Source: Escarpia spicata
Lineage: Eukaryota; Annelida; Polychaeta; Sabellida; Siboglinidae
Assembly (NCBI GenBank): GCA_963995525.1
Contig: OZ023214.1
Location: 12,377,618 to 12,441,617, forward strand
Length of the DNA: 64,000 bases
Reading direction: 5' to 3'
Shown: positions 18,446 to 29,398 of the stretch, piece by piece
Layout: every line of letters starts with the position of its first letter
How positions within the stretch are numbered: position 1 is the first letter of the stretch
Notes under the pieces: generated by a model
The model's database searches: none
What the model was told of the DNA's origin: nothing
The model's input: only the letters and a program-made list of their open reading frames with translations
Made by a program: the position numbers and the translations under genes

Positions 18446-18879
18446 GTGGTTATCAAACTGTCAACTACATAGCACATTTCATTTGCAGTACTTAATTTTC
18501 TTTTTATTTCATTTGGAATGTTTATATTGCAAACACAAATGTGTATATACACTGTACAATGCAAGTAAATATACGTGACACAATATAGCCAAGCCTCAGT
18601 GATTGTCATTTCATAATAATTATGCTTATGCTGGTGCACAGATCTGCTAAAGGCTGCAACTGCTTCATTGTTAATGTTACGTCACATGACATTTTATCTC
18701 TGTAATCACCTGCTGGCTTGCACAGCACAATATACTTATGTTCGGTTACTGATTTGTATCTTTGAATGTATATTTTAGTGTGTGTGTCACAGAAATCAAA
18801 ATAACTTAATTTGACCTGTTTAAACATACAATGTGTGGAATTATTTTAATAATACGTAAGGTTCGGGAGACTCTTAATA

Positions 18880-19170
18880 AGACATGATATGTCACTAGTA
18901 CTATCAGTGAAAAATTGCAAAACTTGTTATATTTTTTAATACAATTACTTTGTGACTTTATTTCCTGTGACCTTCTTTCCAGCCCACCTATGTTCTACCT
19001 GCACTTACAGGTAGTTAATTATGCTGGCAATTGGATGGTGCACAATCCAAATTGTTTCACCTTGTTGGCTATGACACTTGTAAATTGTCTATTTGTTTGT
19101 TATATACTACAATTTTACAATATATACAATAATAACTCTGCCACTCTCATATCAGTTATTGTAATTTTTT
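18880..19170 (+). repeat. inverted-repeat block I, left copy
   Basis: Matches the reverse complement of 21,880-22,110, sharing ACTTTGTGACTTTATTTCCTG, the ATGTTCTACCTG segment and a TTGTAAATTGTC block. The left copy carries about 50 extra bases. It is part of the palindromic organisation of the TTAA element. Confidence 0.8.
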
Positions 19171-19454
19171 CACAACTGGGCAAATGACCTTTTCACACTT
19201 GAGTGCTGGGCAAATGACCATTGGGCAAATTATCGTGCAAAATATTTTTTCCTATTAATGAAATTAAAACGTTTACAAGTTACACACCACATGTACACAC
19301 ACATATATATTTACATCTACATACATATATAATATTATATATATTTACGTGTAGTAGTGCTGTCAAACCATGTTCACCTTCACAAATAATCTGACTCATT
19401 CCATTTCATGACTTTGTTCGACAGCTTCAACACAAAGGCGCGAACTACCTCGAC

Positions 19455-19725
19455 ACCACTGTAGCCATCACACATGACAAGATCTGTGGTGGTTCTATTG
19501 AGCATCAGTGGTCGTAGCAAAGGCAGCTCACTGTCAGGTGTCCAGTCATTGGATGCAGCTCAGGACAGTAAGTAAACATAAGTAGTAATTGCTGCTGGTA
19601 TGCAAACGTGATATATATACATAAATCATAGCCTAACATTTGGAAGATATGCAAACATGTGTTTGGTTATTTTTACAATTATGTTTTATTCTGACCAATC
19701 TTATTTGGGTACAGTTACACCATCT
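19455..19725 (+). repeat. internal repeat, copy 2
   Basis: Diverged direct copy of 18,240-18,445 inside the TTAA element, ending near GGACAG|taagtaaac and an ACACCATCTTTGAAAATG block. Confidence 0.6.
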
Positions 19726-19904
19726 TTGAAAATGTTTCAACAGCACCCCCCCAGCTTCCAATATCACCACGCCAGCCGAGCGGCTGAAGTTATAGCGGCT
19801 AGGTAGCAACAAAATTTAGACTACCGGGGTACATCATTTGGTTCGGCCGCCGTTGGAGGTTTTTGTGCCACCCAGACTTGATTTCTGGATCCACCACTGT
19901 ATGT

Positions 19905-20240
19905 GATAGTTTTGGTTGTCTGCATTAGGATTTTGCAGTAATGGGTGTCCTCGTTAAATTGCATATTGTTAGAAATGCATGTGAATTAAAGTAAAGACAA
20001 TGTAAATTAAAAACATTTTATTGAAACTATTTGATGAGATCATGACTACAAAATTATGAAAAGCACAATACAACTACAGGTACAATCATTGCACTTGATG
20101 TGTATAATGTAATAATTTTTAATATCACATACACATAAAATGCAAAGCAACAATAGAAACAAAAATTAGGAAGAGGTTGAAAAAATGTCAGGTACATATA
20201 ACAAAACAAACAGTTACTTTTATCACAATTCTTTGTTACC
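19905..20240 (+). repeat. dispersed repeat family R1, copy 1
   Basis: Shares long blocks with 34,245-34,510: GTCTGCATNAGGATTTTG, AAATTGCATATTGTTG-like and AAACATTTTATTGAAACT. It lies in the extra 1.35 kb that separates the two inverted blocks in the left half of the TTAA element, so it may be a later insertion there. Confidence 0.7.
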
Positions 20241-20514
20241 AAAAAACAACACTAGTACATGTGATATCAAATGCTAGTTGTATGTTTACAACTCACAGAA
20301 TTAGTGACTAAACAATTATGTGTATTTAACAACAAATTTTAATATTTAATGCCCATAAAATGTAAACCGATGAGAACAGATTACTTAGGAAGATGTTTAG
20401 TTGAACACATTTAATAAGTACATATCAAATAAAAATAACTATATTATGATTTTTTGTTAAACAAACATCAATAGAATATAAAATTCAAAACTGTTGAAGT
20501 TTGTGCAATGCTTG

Positions 20515-20840
20515 GTTTGTTTACAACTCGCAAAAAATAATGACTAGACTAGACAGGGTCATTGCCATGTGACTGAGAATTACATGTACAATCGCTACAT
20601 TTCTCCAGTTTACTCAGCTGTATGAAGAGTACCGGCTACAGACAGTGGATATTTTTGTATGAATAATCTTCGCATATTAATTTCAGTATGGCTGAATTCT
20701 TCCACATAAGTCAAGATGGTGTTTTCAATTTAACAGGTCTGCCAGGGAGTAAAGTTTAAAGCGCTTTGAGTAATCCTGAGGACTGGATACTACACCATAT
20801 CAGAACTAAACTTAATCAAGTGTTGTTTAATTATCATGCA
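20515..20840 (+). mobile_element. SINE-like sequence, copy S4, in left inverted arm
   Basis: Contains the conserved SINE core (CTCCAGTTTACTCAGCTGTA, GTATGGCTGAATTCTTCC, ACAGGTCTGCCAGGGAGT, CTGAGGACTGGATACT) seen in four other places. The part 20,515-20,757 is about 95 percent identical to the reverse complement of 21,662-21,885, so the two were duplicated with the transposon and did not insert independently. Confidence 0.75.
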
Positions 20841-21289
20841 AAATGAAAATTCATGTAAATTATTTGTGAAAATATAAAACAGTGATAAAAAAGAATAATT
20901 TAGAAAAATGATACATGGCATGAAAAACATATAACAGTCCTCGTGATACATAGAGAATTTAAACAAGTAAAATGCTGCTGTCAGTGTATCAACAGATTGT
21001 TGTTGAAAAATGTGAAAAGGCTTTCAATACTATTACTTCATCATAAACTTGTGCCTAGTGTATGTTGCAAGAACTCAGCTTGCTGCCACTGACTATCAGC
21101 AACACAAAGACAATGAAACCCTACCATCGTAACAATTCTGGATAATTAATGTATTTTTTCATGGACACTGATAAAAGTTATAGTTGAATTGAATACAAAT
21201 ACCTTGTATTATTGACTTTTGATAAATGTGTCATCACATATAAACATATCATACATGTCAGAGCCATGCTAATTGTCACTTTGTCTCCG

Positions 21290-21660
21290 GTATAGGTAGA
21301 TGCAGATGTACAGCAAAAAGTCAGGAAGCTTGTATGCAGTACCATCAAAGACAGCGAAAACATACAGTGATGTCATCGATATCTAAACTGATGCAGTTCA
21401 CCGAAGAATGCTCGACACTGAACCTGCCTGACAGCATCGAAAGTTGTTGCCATATCTGCAGACCCTGGCACCCACCGTTCCATCACCAACTGCAGAGCTA
21501 GTCAAGCGTCACCACATTCTTATGTCGAGCAACCTGCAGTCTACATTGGTTTCAAGCTAACTGACTGACCTGGAAGCCAGTGTACACCCCATCAGCACTG
21601 GGGAATCTGTCACGGATTCAACACAACATAATTGGGATCACTCAAAACTGCTGCCTTTTT
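21290..21660 (+). other. loop of the inverted dimer; decayed coding-like stretch
   Basis: Between the two inverted arms. Frames here read SLYAVPSKTAKTYSDVIDI and, further on, LVKRHHILMSSNLQSTLV separated by stops. They look like remains of a real coding sequence, but I recognise no family. Confidence 0.3.
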
Positions 21661-22110
21661 TCAGACAGACCTGTTAAATCGAAAACACCATCTTGACTTA
21701 TGTGGGAAGAATTCAGCCACACTGAAATTAATATGCAAAGATTATGCATACAAAAATATCAACCGTCTGTAGCCGGTACTCTTCATACAGCTGAGTAAAC
21801 TGGAGCAATGTAGCATGTAGCGATTGTACATGTAATTCTCAGTCACATGGCGATGACCCTGTCTAGTCTAGTCACTATTTGTGAAAAAAATTACAATGAT
21901 ATGAGAGTGCCAAAGTTATTATTGTATATATATAGTAAAAGTGTAGTACATAACAAACAAATGGACAATTTACAAGTGTCAACTTATTAACTAAGTACAG
22001 GTAGAACATAGATGGGCTGGAAAAAAGGTTACAGGAAATAAAGTCACAAAGTAATTTTATTCGAAAAATATATAAATAAAAAGTTTTGCGATTTTTCACT
22101 GATAGTTCAG
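21655..22110 (-). repeat. right inverted arm (blocks I and II, with SINE core S5)
   Basis: Reverse complement of the left arm: 21,662-21,885 pairs with 20,515-20,757 and 21,880-22,110 pairs with 18,880-19,170. The two blocks are adjacent here but 1.35 kb apart on the left, so the left half carries an insertion or the right half a deletion. Confidence 0.8.
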
Positions 22111-22437
22111 CAAAACAAAGCTTGAGGAATTCAATAGTAAACCATGCAAAATACCCAATGCCTTAGTTGTGATCTCAATGTGTCATTCACCTAACACTGC
22201 TAATTAATGAGGAGGACATTTGGCTGGTAGTGGTTGAACCCCTGGCAGTGTCTACAAAGTTCTACTGTTTACTCAGTGGGTGGATTACCACTGTAAGTCT
22301 TTAAAAGAAGATTCCAGCTGTTAGTCATGTCTCTTATGAGAGCAACAAAGGCATTTTATTATGGATTTCCTGGCTTGATTTAACACACAAAAATGATAAT
22401 AATGGCCTTTCAACTACTTGCAACTGTGGTTATTAAC

Positions 22438-22590
22438 TAGAGGTTTCTGACTAGGAAAGTATGTTCCATGAAGCGAAGCCTCTGTGGCTTTAGTGTCATC
22501 AACGTGCAAACAATTTGTAAACTGTCCTGTCAGAAACTTAGCTGTCAACCCTGACTGTTTTTGAATTGAATCACGCAACTGTCGCAAAGT
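22438..22590 (-). other. possible coding fragment inside TTAA element
   Basis: On the minus strand, after an acceptor-like ttactttgcgacag, an open frame reads LRDSIQKQSGLTAKFLTG and later DDTKATEASLHGTYF. Composition is protein-like, but I recognise no domain. Confidence 0.25.
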
Positions 22591-22998
22591 AAGATGAAGT
22601 TAATTAATTAAATGAAACGGAAAATAAATTAAAAACATTTTTCTACAAAATGTATGAATGTAGAAGTATAAATTACAAAATGCATGTTATTGATAAATTG
22701 TAGTGTTTTAGATGTGCTTTTTTTTCTTGAAAGACCAAACTAAAAACAGAACTTCTATAATTTACATGTACAAAAGGATTTGTATCTTAACAAAACATGG
22801 GCTGCAATTCTTTGTATAGTAACGGTAATTTTCTGCTCTCTCACATAAATCAGTCGCAAGCTATCGATACATGTTATTGTGATGGACATTTTCACAGTAT
22901 TGAGGGGTGGTGGTTTTCTTAACATAATAAGCAACAAAATATTATATTCATACGAATATATATGCGTGGCTGAGGCTCACTACTCTGAAATTACTAAC

Positions 22999-23274
22999 CT
23001 GTCTAGAAGAAGTTTTGCGAACGCAGCGTCTGTTCTTAGACCAGTCTTACTCCAGTCGTTTCTTTTGTGACTTGTCAGTTGTCTTGTGTCGTTCCACAAA
23101 TCCATACTGGTTTTTCCCAAATAAACCGTCTGGCGCGAATATTGTCATTGTCTGCGTAATTTGGCCCTTTTTCGCTGCGTCAGTGGCATATGTCCGGGGA
23201 TGTCCCATCGCCGGCGTAAATGCCATAAAATAAGAACGTGTTGTATAAACACTTGCGAACACTACTATCAACAA
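22999..23274 (-). pseudogene. exon-like segment at right end of TTAA element
   Basis: Minus-strand open frame from a Met at 23,274, with motifs GHPRTYATDAAKKGQ, FGKNQYGFVERHK, TGLRTDAAFAKLLLDR and a donor GACAG|gttagtaat. It is the better-preserved partner of the plus-strand segment at 16,930-17,125. Both point into the element from its ends. It could be the first coding exon of the ancestral transposase gene (inference). Confidence 0.45.
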
Positions 23275-23861
23275 AAACGGCTTGATCGAGGCATCAATCT
23301 TGACAGTCAGAGGTCAGTCTCGCCCAAATTCGCGAACACGATACTATTATATGAAGTTTCCACTTCCAGGTGCATGTCCATGTTCAAGTAAGTGTTGCTA
23401 GTTTCGACTCGTTCGACTCGAAACCAAATTATAAATAGTTCGCAGTTTGTTTATTAATTTCAACAAAACGAAGTAACACAAGTGCACCAACGAACTAGGA
23501 TATTATAGGGGATACTTGATAGCTTTGCTTTTTCGGGAAATTAGTCAGAAAAGCCAGGAAGATAACAATCGAAATGATATTGCAGGTTTAAAGCACGTGT
23601 GTGTTATTATTTTCGAATGCCTGGGATGCCGATCTCGCGTAAACCACATGACCGAAGTGGCGCAGTAGGCAGACAGCGCAATTGGCTTTCGCCAGCGATA
23701 CCCGCTGTAACGACAAATCTTTTTTTTTTGACGATTAAAAAACAAGTACGCATTTTTGTTTATTAAGCCGACTGTGCGCACTAGTTAAACTATTCACACA
23801 TTACACATCTGGACATAAAAGAACCGGATTGGCGATGGGCAAACGAAGTGATTGAGCACCT

Positions 23862-24744
23862 TTAATAAATTTTGAGCAAAGTTTAAGTTGTATCTAACTT
23901 AACCTCCATATTACTGCCCTTCATATTACTATACTCGACAGCACAATTTCGGTTTAAGTTGTTGGCGCTCTATACGCTCTTGTAAACTGAAAATTATCAA
24001 CACCGACGCTCCCGTCAAAACATTGCTGATTGCACCGTGTGATGCGCGAAAATATTGTCTTCTGTGGTATGTCGGCGGCTTCTGTAAGATTTCGTTTTAA
24101 TTCTTCGCACAGTGAACAACAAGTCACATGTTGTTGACAAGTGGTTATTGGGCCGTATTTTCAAACATTTTTGGACAACAGTTCAATCTCTTGCCAAATT
24201 GTGCCAAACGTGTAGATTATCGACTAGCATTATATAAATATCGCTCTTTGCCTTGGCTTAGCCTTAGAAGTAATTTAACGATCACGTTAGTGAAACGCAT
24301 TTAAAAAATACTCCTTGATTTTCCCGTCAGATTTTTTTGAAGGATGGATGTTCCTTAAGATCTTAATATGTTAGTGAAATGGTCCCAGGGGACAGTTTCA
24401 CTAAGATATTAAGGAAAATCCATCATAGAACGGGGGACCGTTTCAACAACATTTTGAAGAGCTCTTTAACAATTCATCCTGGATACGGTCCTAAAAATGC
24501 CAATTTCTAAGACGACGTTACACCACTCTTTAGCTATCGTAAACAGCTAGATTTTATTAGCTGCGTTTTAATTTGGGTCCTCTTCCGCGCAGGGAGCCAG
24601 TTGTTCACAGGAAGATAAGTCTTCCAAATGTTAGCGATTAACAGTTGGCTAAAGCACGATTTGTTTACGCGACATTGGCGTCGTAACCCGTTGACGTGTG
24701 AATAGCAGTTTGCGGCTTCGCGAAGGTCAAGGTTGTGACATTTG
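23862..24744 (+). repeat. tandem unit U1 (883 bp)
   Basis: First complete unit right of the TTAA element, almost identical to U2. It contains a near-palindromic junction at about 24,355-24,415 where TTAGTGAAATGGTCCC meets GGGGACAGTTTCACTAA. This suggests tandem copies of a terminal-inverted-repeat element joined end to end. Confidence 0.92.
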
Positions 24745-25627
24745 TTAATCAATTTTTAGCAAAGTTTAAGTTGTATCTAACTTAACCTCCATATTACTGC
24801 CCTTCATATTACTATACTCGACAGCACAATTTCGGTTTAAGTTGTTGGCGCTCTATACGCTCTTGTAAACTGAAAATTATCAACACCGACGCTCCCGTCA
24901 AAACATTGCTGATTGCACCGTGTGATGCGCGAAAATATTGTCTTCTGTGGTATGTCGGCGGCTTCTGTAAGATTTCGTTTTAATTCTTCGCACAGTGAAC
25001 AACAAGTCACATGTTGTTGACAAGTGGTTATTGGGCCGTATTTTCAAACATTTTTGGACAACAGTTCAATCTCTTGCCAAATTGTGCCAAACGTGTAGAT
25101 TATCGACTAGCATTATATAAATATCGCTCTTTGCCTTGGCTTAGCCTTAGAAGTAATTTAACGATCACGTTAGTGAAACGCATTTAAAAAATACTCCTTG
25201 ATTTTCCCGTCAGATTTTTTTGAAGGATGGATGTTCCTTAAGATCTTAATATGTTAGTGAAATGGTCCCAGGGGACAGTTTCACTAAGATATTAAGGAAA
25301 ATCCATCATAGAACGGGGGACCGTTTCAACAACATTTTGAAGAGCTCTTTAACAATTCATCCTGGATACGGTCCTAAAAATGCCAATTTCTAAGACGACG
25401 TTACACCACTCTTTAGCTATCGTAAACAGCTAGATTTTATTAGCTGCGTTTTAATTTGGGTCCTCTTCCGCGCAGGGAGCCAGTTGTTCACAGGAAGATA
25501 AGTCTTCCAAATGTTAGCGATTAACAGTTGGCTAAAGCACGATTTGTTTACGCGACATTGGCGTCGTAACCCGTTGACGTGTGAATAGCAGTTTGCGGCT
25601 TCGCGAAGGTCAAGGTTGTGACATTTG
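24745..25627 (+). repeat. tandem unit U2 (883 bp)
   Basis: Same length as U1 and nearly identical, implying a recent duplication. The 72-codon minus-strand frame at 25,417-25,635 repeats the one at 24,534-24,752 residue for residue; I treat it as a by-product, not a gene. Confidence 0.93.
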
Positions 25628-26527
25628 TTAATCAATTTTTAGCAAAGTTTAAGTTGTATCTAACTTAACCTCCATATTACTGCCCTTCATATTACTATAC
25701 TCGACAGCACAATTTCGGTTTAAGTTGTTGGCGCTCTATACGCTCTTGTAAACTGAAAATTGTCAACAACGACGCTCCCGTCCAAACATTGCTGATTGCA
25801 CCGTGTGATGCGCGAACATATTGTCTTCTGTGGTATGTCGGCGGCTTCTGTAAGATTTCGTTTTAATTCTTCGCACAGTGAACAACAAGTTACATGTTGT
25901 TGACAAGTGGTTATTGGGCCGTATTTTCAAACATTTTTGGACAACAGTTCAATCTCTTGCCAAATTGTGCCAAACGTGTAGATTATCGACTAGCATTATA
26001 GAAATATCGCTCTTTGCCTTGGCTTAGCCTTAGTCTTAGAAGTAATTTAACGATCACGTTAGTGAAACGCATTTTAAAAATACTTCTTGATTTTCCCGTC
26101 AGATTTTGTTGAAGGATGGATGTTCCTTAAGATCTTAATATGTTAGTGAAATGATCCCAGGGGACAGTTTCACTAAGATATTAAGCTCTTAATGAAAATC
26201 CATCCTAGAACGGGGGACCGTTTTACCAACATTCTGAAGAGCTCTTTAACAATTCATCCTGGATACGGTCCTAAAAATGCCAATTTCTAAGACGACGTTA
26301 CACCACTCTTTAACTATCGTAAACAGCTAGATTTTATTAGCTGCGTTTTAATTTGGGTCCTCTTCCGCGCAGGGAGCCAGTTGTTCACAGACAGATAAGT
26401 CTTCCAAATGCTAGCGATTAATAGTTTGCTAAAGCACGATTTGTTTACGCGACATTGGCGTCGTAACCCGTTGACGTGTGCATAGCGGTTTGCGGCTTCG
26501 CGAAGGTCAAGGTTGTTGTGACATTTG
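25628..26527 (+). repeat. tandem unit U3 (900 bp)
   Basis: Diverged from U1/U2 by scattered substitutions and small insertions (for example GTCTTA near 26,034 and AGCTCTTAATG near 26,184). It has the same TTAGTGAAAT/CAGTTTCACTAA junction. Confidence 0.92.
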
Positions 26528-27046
26528 TTAATCAATTTTGAGCAAAGTTAAAGCTGTATCTAATTTAACATGTGCACTACTGCCCTTTATATTACTATAC
26601 ACGACGGCACAATTTCGGTTTAAATTGTTGGCGCTCTCTACGCTCTTCTAAACTGAAAATTGTCAACAACTACGTTCACGTCAAAACAGTGCGCCGTGTG
26701 TGACGCGGAAATAGTATCCCCTGTAATATGTCGGCGGCTTCTGCAAGATTTCGTTACAATTCTTCGCACAGTGAACAAAAAGTTACATGTTGTTGACAAG
26801 TCGTTGTTGGGCCGAATTTTCCAAAAAAAAATTAACAACTGTTCAATCTATTTTGCCAAATTGTGCCAACTGTGTAGATTATTGATTATCATGATGGAAA
26901 TATCGCTCTTTGCCTTAAGATTAATTTAACGATCACGTTAGTGAAACACATTTTGAAAATACTGCTTGATTTTTCCGTCAGATTCTGTTCTAGGATGGAT
27001 TTTCCTTAATATCCTAAAGATTATATTTCCTTAATAGCTTAATATC
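26528..27046 (+). repeat. tandem unit U4, partial and diverged
   Basis: Starts like the others at TTAATCAATTTTGAGC, is clearly older, and ends near AACGGTCCCC at 27,050, where an inverted copy begins. Confidence 0.85.
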
Positions 27047-27525
27047 TTTGTGAAACGGTCCCCAGAATCTGACGTAAATATACGGCCCAACAACCACTTG
27101 TCAACAACATATGAATGTGTGTTCACTGTGCGAAGAATTAATACGAAATCTTACAGAAGCCGCCAACATATCAGTGGACAATATTTCCGCGCAACACACA
27201 GTGCGATGTTTTCACGGGAGCGTCGTTGTTCGCGTAAACAAAACATGCTTTAACAAACTATTAATCGCTAACATTTGGAAGACTTATCTCCTGTGAACTG
27301 GCTCTCTGCGTGAAAGTGTACCACAATTAAAACGCTGCTAGTATAATCTAGTTGTTTACGATAGTTAGCGTGGTGTAACGTCGTCTTAGAAATTGGCATT
27401 TTAGGACCGTATCCAGGATGAATTGTTAGTGAAATGCAGTTTTTCATTTTCTCCTACCTAGGTAAGGAAAACACTCGATTTTATGGAACAAAATCGGGCT
27501 TAAGAGCTCTTAGAATGTTAGTGAA
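27047..27525 (-). repeat. inverted deletion copy of the tandem unit
   Basis: Reverse-oriented segments of the unit (TTCACTGTGCGAAGAATTAA, CTAACATTTGGAAGACTTAT, AAATTGGCATTTTAGGACCG) are joined directly, without the middle part of the unit. Both edges carry GTGAAACGGTCCCC. A further diverged end occurs to about 27,800. Confidence 0.85.
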
Positions 27526-27820
27526 ACGGTCCCCAGATCCACAGAATGTAGAAAGTGGCTGGTAGTGAAATGAAGTTCTAACAGGTGGATGCAGAATTAC
27601 ATGTTTTTGTTGTTGTAAATAATCATATTTTGATGGGCATCGACTTAGAAATTAGCATTTTAGGACCGTTTTATGGACCGTATTCTGGGATGAATTGTTA
27701 CTGAAACGCAGTTTTTCATTTTCGCTCTTAAGTAAGGAGAACACTCGATTTTATGGAGCAAAATCGGGCTTAAGAGCTCTTAAGAATGTTAATGAAACGG
27801 CCCCCTCTGACCTATATTTA

Positions 27821-27838
27821 TAACGAACTGGTTTGTTA
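27821..27838. repeat. 18-bp direct repeat, left copy (quasi-palindrome)
   Basis: TAACGAACTGGTTTGTTA, identical to 29,078-29,095. It is itself nearly palindromic and sits here inside a longer hairpin TTTATAAC...GTTATAAA. It may be a target duplication, a shared binding site or a remnant of a repeat. Confidence 0.7.
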
Positions 27839-28569
27839 TAAATAAAGATCAGTGCTCCGACCCTAGTGGTTATAAGTGGCGCCACACGGTGGATCGCGAA
27901 ACAAACTCGACCACTCAGACTACGTATTGGGGCGCCACTTCTTTGTTGCTCCTACAGAGCTAGATGATTTTCACATCTCATAATAGCCAACTTTTTTACA
28001 TTTATTTTTGAGTACCTATTATTATTTTCTGTAAAACTTTTAGAAACGTCATTACAATATGTAAAATACTTGGCATATGCATGAAATATATTTTAATTGC
28101 ACACGTAAATATAGGCTTAATCACTGAAATGTAAATCTATCTGATGATAACAGCAACATGGGTATATGTCAATAGACGCTGCAGAAACGTTTTGGCATTC
28201 ATTAAGACTTTTGAAATAGGCAAACATTCGGAAGGAATACCAAACGTTTCTTCTCAGGTAATCATGTCAAATTCCACAAAACTGGAAGTCATCCATCAAG
28301 TACTTTTGTATTTTTTTAAACCAATGTTTATATATCAAGTGGTATTTGGATAATTTTATTTCCTGTTTAGTAACAACAAAACAAATATCGGTACCTACTA
28401 AATAACACCTAATAAAACTCGTCTAATGACACATAAGAAAACATCCAAAGTAGTGGACACCTTTTGCACATAAGATGATAGTTATTAGTCCTGTGATATC
28501 TTGCAGAAAATTAAGAAATGCAACCAGTGAACACAGGACATATCTTCATTAGGATACCACTGTGTAAAG

Positions 28570-28805
28570 TTAAGTTCTTACATAGTGCGGTGTCAAGTCC
28601 TTAGTATTGCTAAGAGTGTTGTATACTTCACTCCATGGCAGACCTACAGGTTCCACCAAACACCATCTCAACTTATTTGGGAAACATTTAGCTATGTTGC
28701 AATTACTACTTGAAGACTGTTGGTACACAGGTATCCATAACTGTGCTCATTGAATACTGCCGAGTGAACTGGAGCAATGCAGAGTAAACAACCTTGTCCA
28801 CAGTT
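28570..28805 (-). mobile_element. SINE-like copy S3
   Basis: Carries the family core in antisense: TTAAGTTCTTACATAG, CCATCTCAACTTATTTGG, TGCAATTACT and CCGAGTGAACTGGAGCAATG. It lacks an obvious tRNA-like head and runs into the hairpin that starts at 28,779. Confidence 0.72.
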
Positions 28806-28990
28806 TGACATGAATTATAACTTGATTGAGAGTATATATATATGTATATACAGTATATATATATATATATATATATATACATACATATATATATATAATT
28901 ATACTCTTGATCAAGATTCTGGGTTCAAAACTTCTTACTGTCATTTCAAACTTTGGACAAGGTTGTTTACTCTGCATATAATATACATTA
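28779..28990. repeat. (TA)n-centred inverted repeat
   Basis: The left arm (CAGAGTAAACAACCTTGTCC ... AGAGTATA) is the reverse complement of the right arm (TATACTCT ... GGACAAGGTTGTTTACTCTG), with a TATATA loop at about 28,835-28,895. The right arm has about 20 extra bases. It can form a long hairpin. Confidence 0.85.
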
Positions 28991-29077
28991 TATATATATA
29001 TACACACCATGCATGTATATACATATACAGTTATATATCAGTTCTGGCATATATAACATTATAGGGTAACTATATCT

Positions 29078-29095
29078 TAACGAACTGGTTTGTTA
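29078..29095. repeat. 18-bp direct repeat, right copy
   Basis: Perfect copy of 27,821-27,838. Confidence 0.7.
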
Positions 29096-29206
29096 CCTTA
29101 TTGTGAACAAAATATTTAATGAAAATTAACAACGAAAAATCATCACCTTATTCAAGCTCTTTTTGACATTACATTATTATTGGTATAACAGCATCCTTAT
29201 CCATAA

Positions 29207-29212
29207 TTTATT
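29207..29212 (-). promoter_or_regulatory. PNKP polyadenylation signal AATAAA
   Basis: A canonical AATAAA on the minus strand about 63 nt after the PNKP stop codon, giving a short 3' UTR. Confidence 0.65.
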
Positions 29213-29274
29213 TCTCCTGAAATAGAAATCACAGTTCGTGCCAACAACACATGTCCCCTGTATATTCTAATTTG

Positions 29275-29398
29275 TCACTTGTCAAGTAGAAACATTGTGT
29301 ACAAAGATTGCAGTTTCTTGTCATGGAATCTTGGAACAAAGCTGACCTTCACGATCTCTGTAAATCCTTCCGAGAGTTGGGGATCAGTGTACTTTGAC
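29275..29398 (-). CDS. PNKP: PNKP exon 16 (last)
   Basis: Residues 556-596 and TGA. Acceptor cacgtttcag. Encodes [15 protein letters not shown], matching the kinase C-terminal xFxxPxLxEGF segment. Confidence 0.93.

Larger units (their letters stand above)
16629..23861 (+). mobile_element. 7,233-bp TTAA-flanked DNA transposon, apparent inverted dimer
   Basis: Flanked by TTAA on both sides (16625-16628 and 23862-23865). The ends are 18-bp inverted repeats with one mismatch: AGGTGCTCAATCATTTCG on the left and AGGTGCTCAATCACTTCG as the reverse complement of the right. The intact unit has GACATTTGTTAATCAATTTT, so the empty site is visible next door. TTAA target duplication is typical of the piggyBac and Kolobok superfamilies; a purine-starting terminus leans to Kolobok (inference). 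Inside, blocks 18,880-19,170 and 20,515-20,757 recur inverted at 21,880-22,110 and 21,662-21,885, and related exon-like segments face inward near both ends. No intact transposase is seen, so it is probably non-autonomous. Confidence 0.85.
27526..29206. other. intergenic interval downstream of PNKP
   Basis: Holds a second decayed copy of the GTCCCC-ended unit (27,640-27,806), an 18-bp sequence repeated at both ends of a 1.24-kb stretch (27,821 and 29,078), a SINE copy and a hairpin. No coding exon is seen. Confidence 0.5.

Noticed and set aside
24534..26535. Repeated 72-73-codon minus-strand frames as a gene family
   Set aside because: They are the same part of each tandem unit; no domain, and the inverted copy lacks the frame's beginning.
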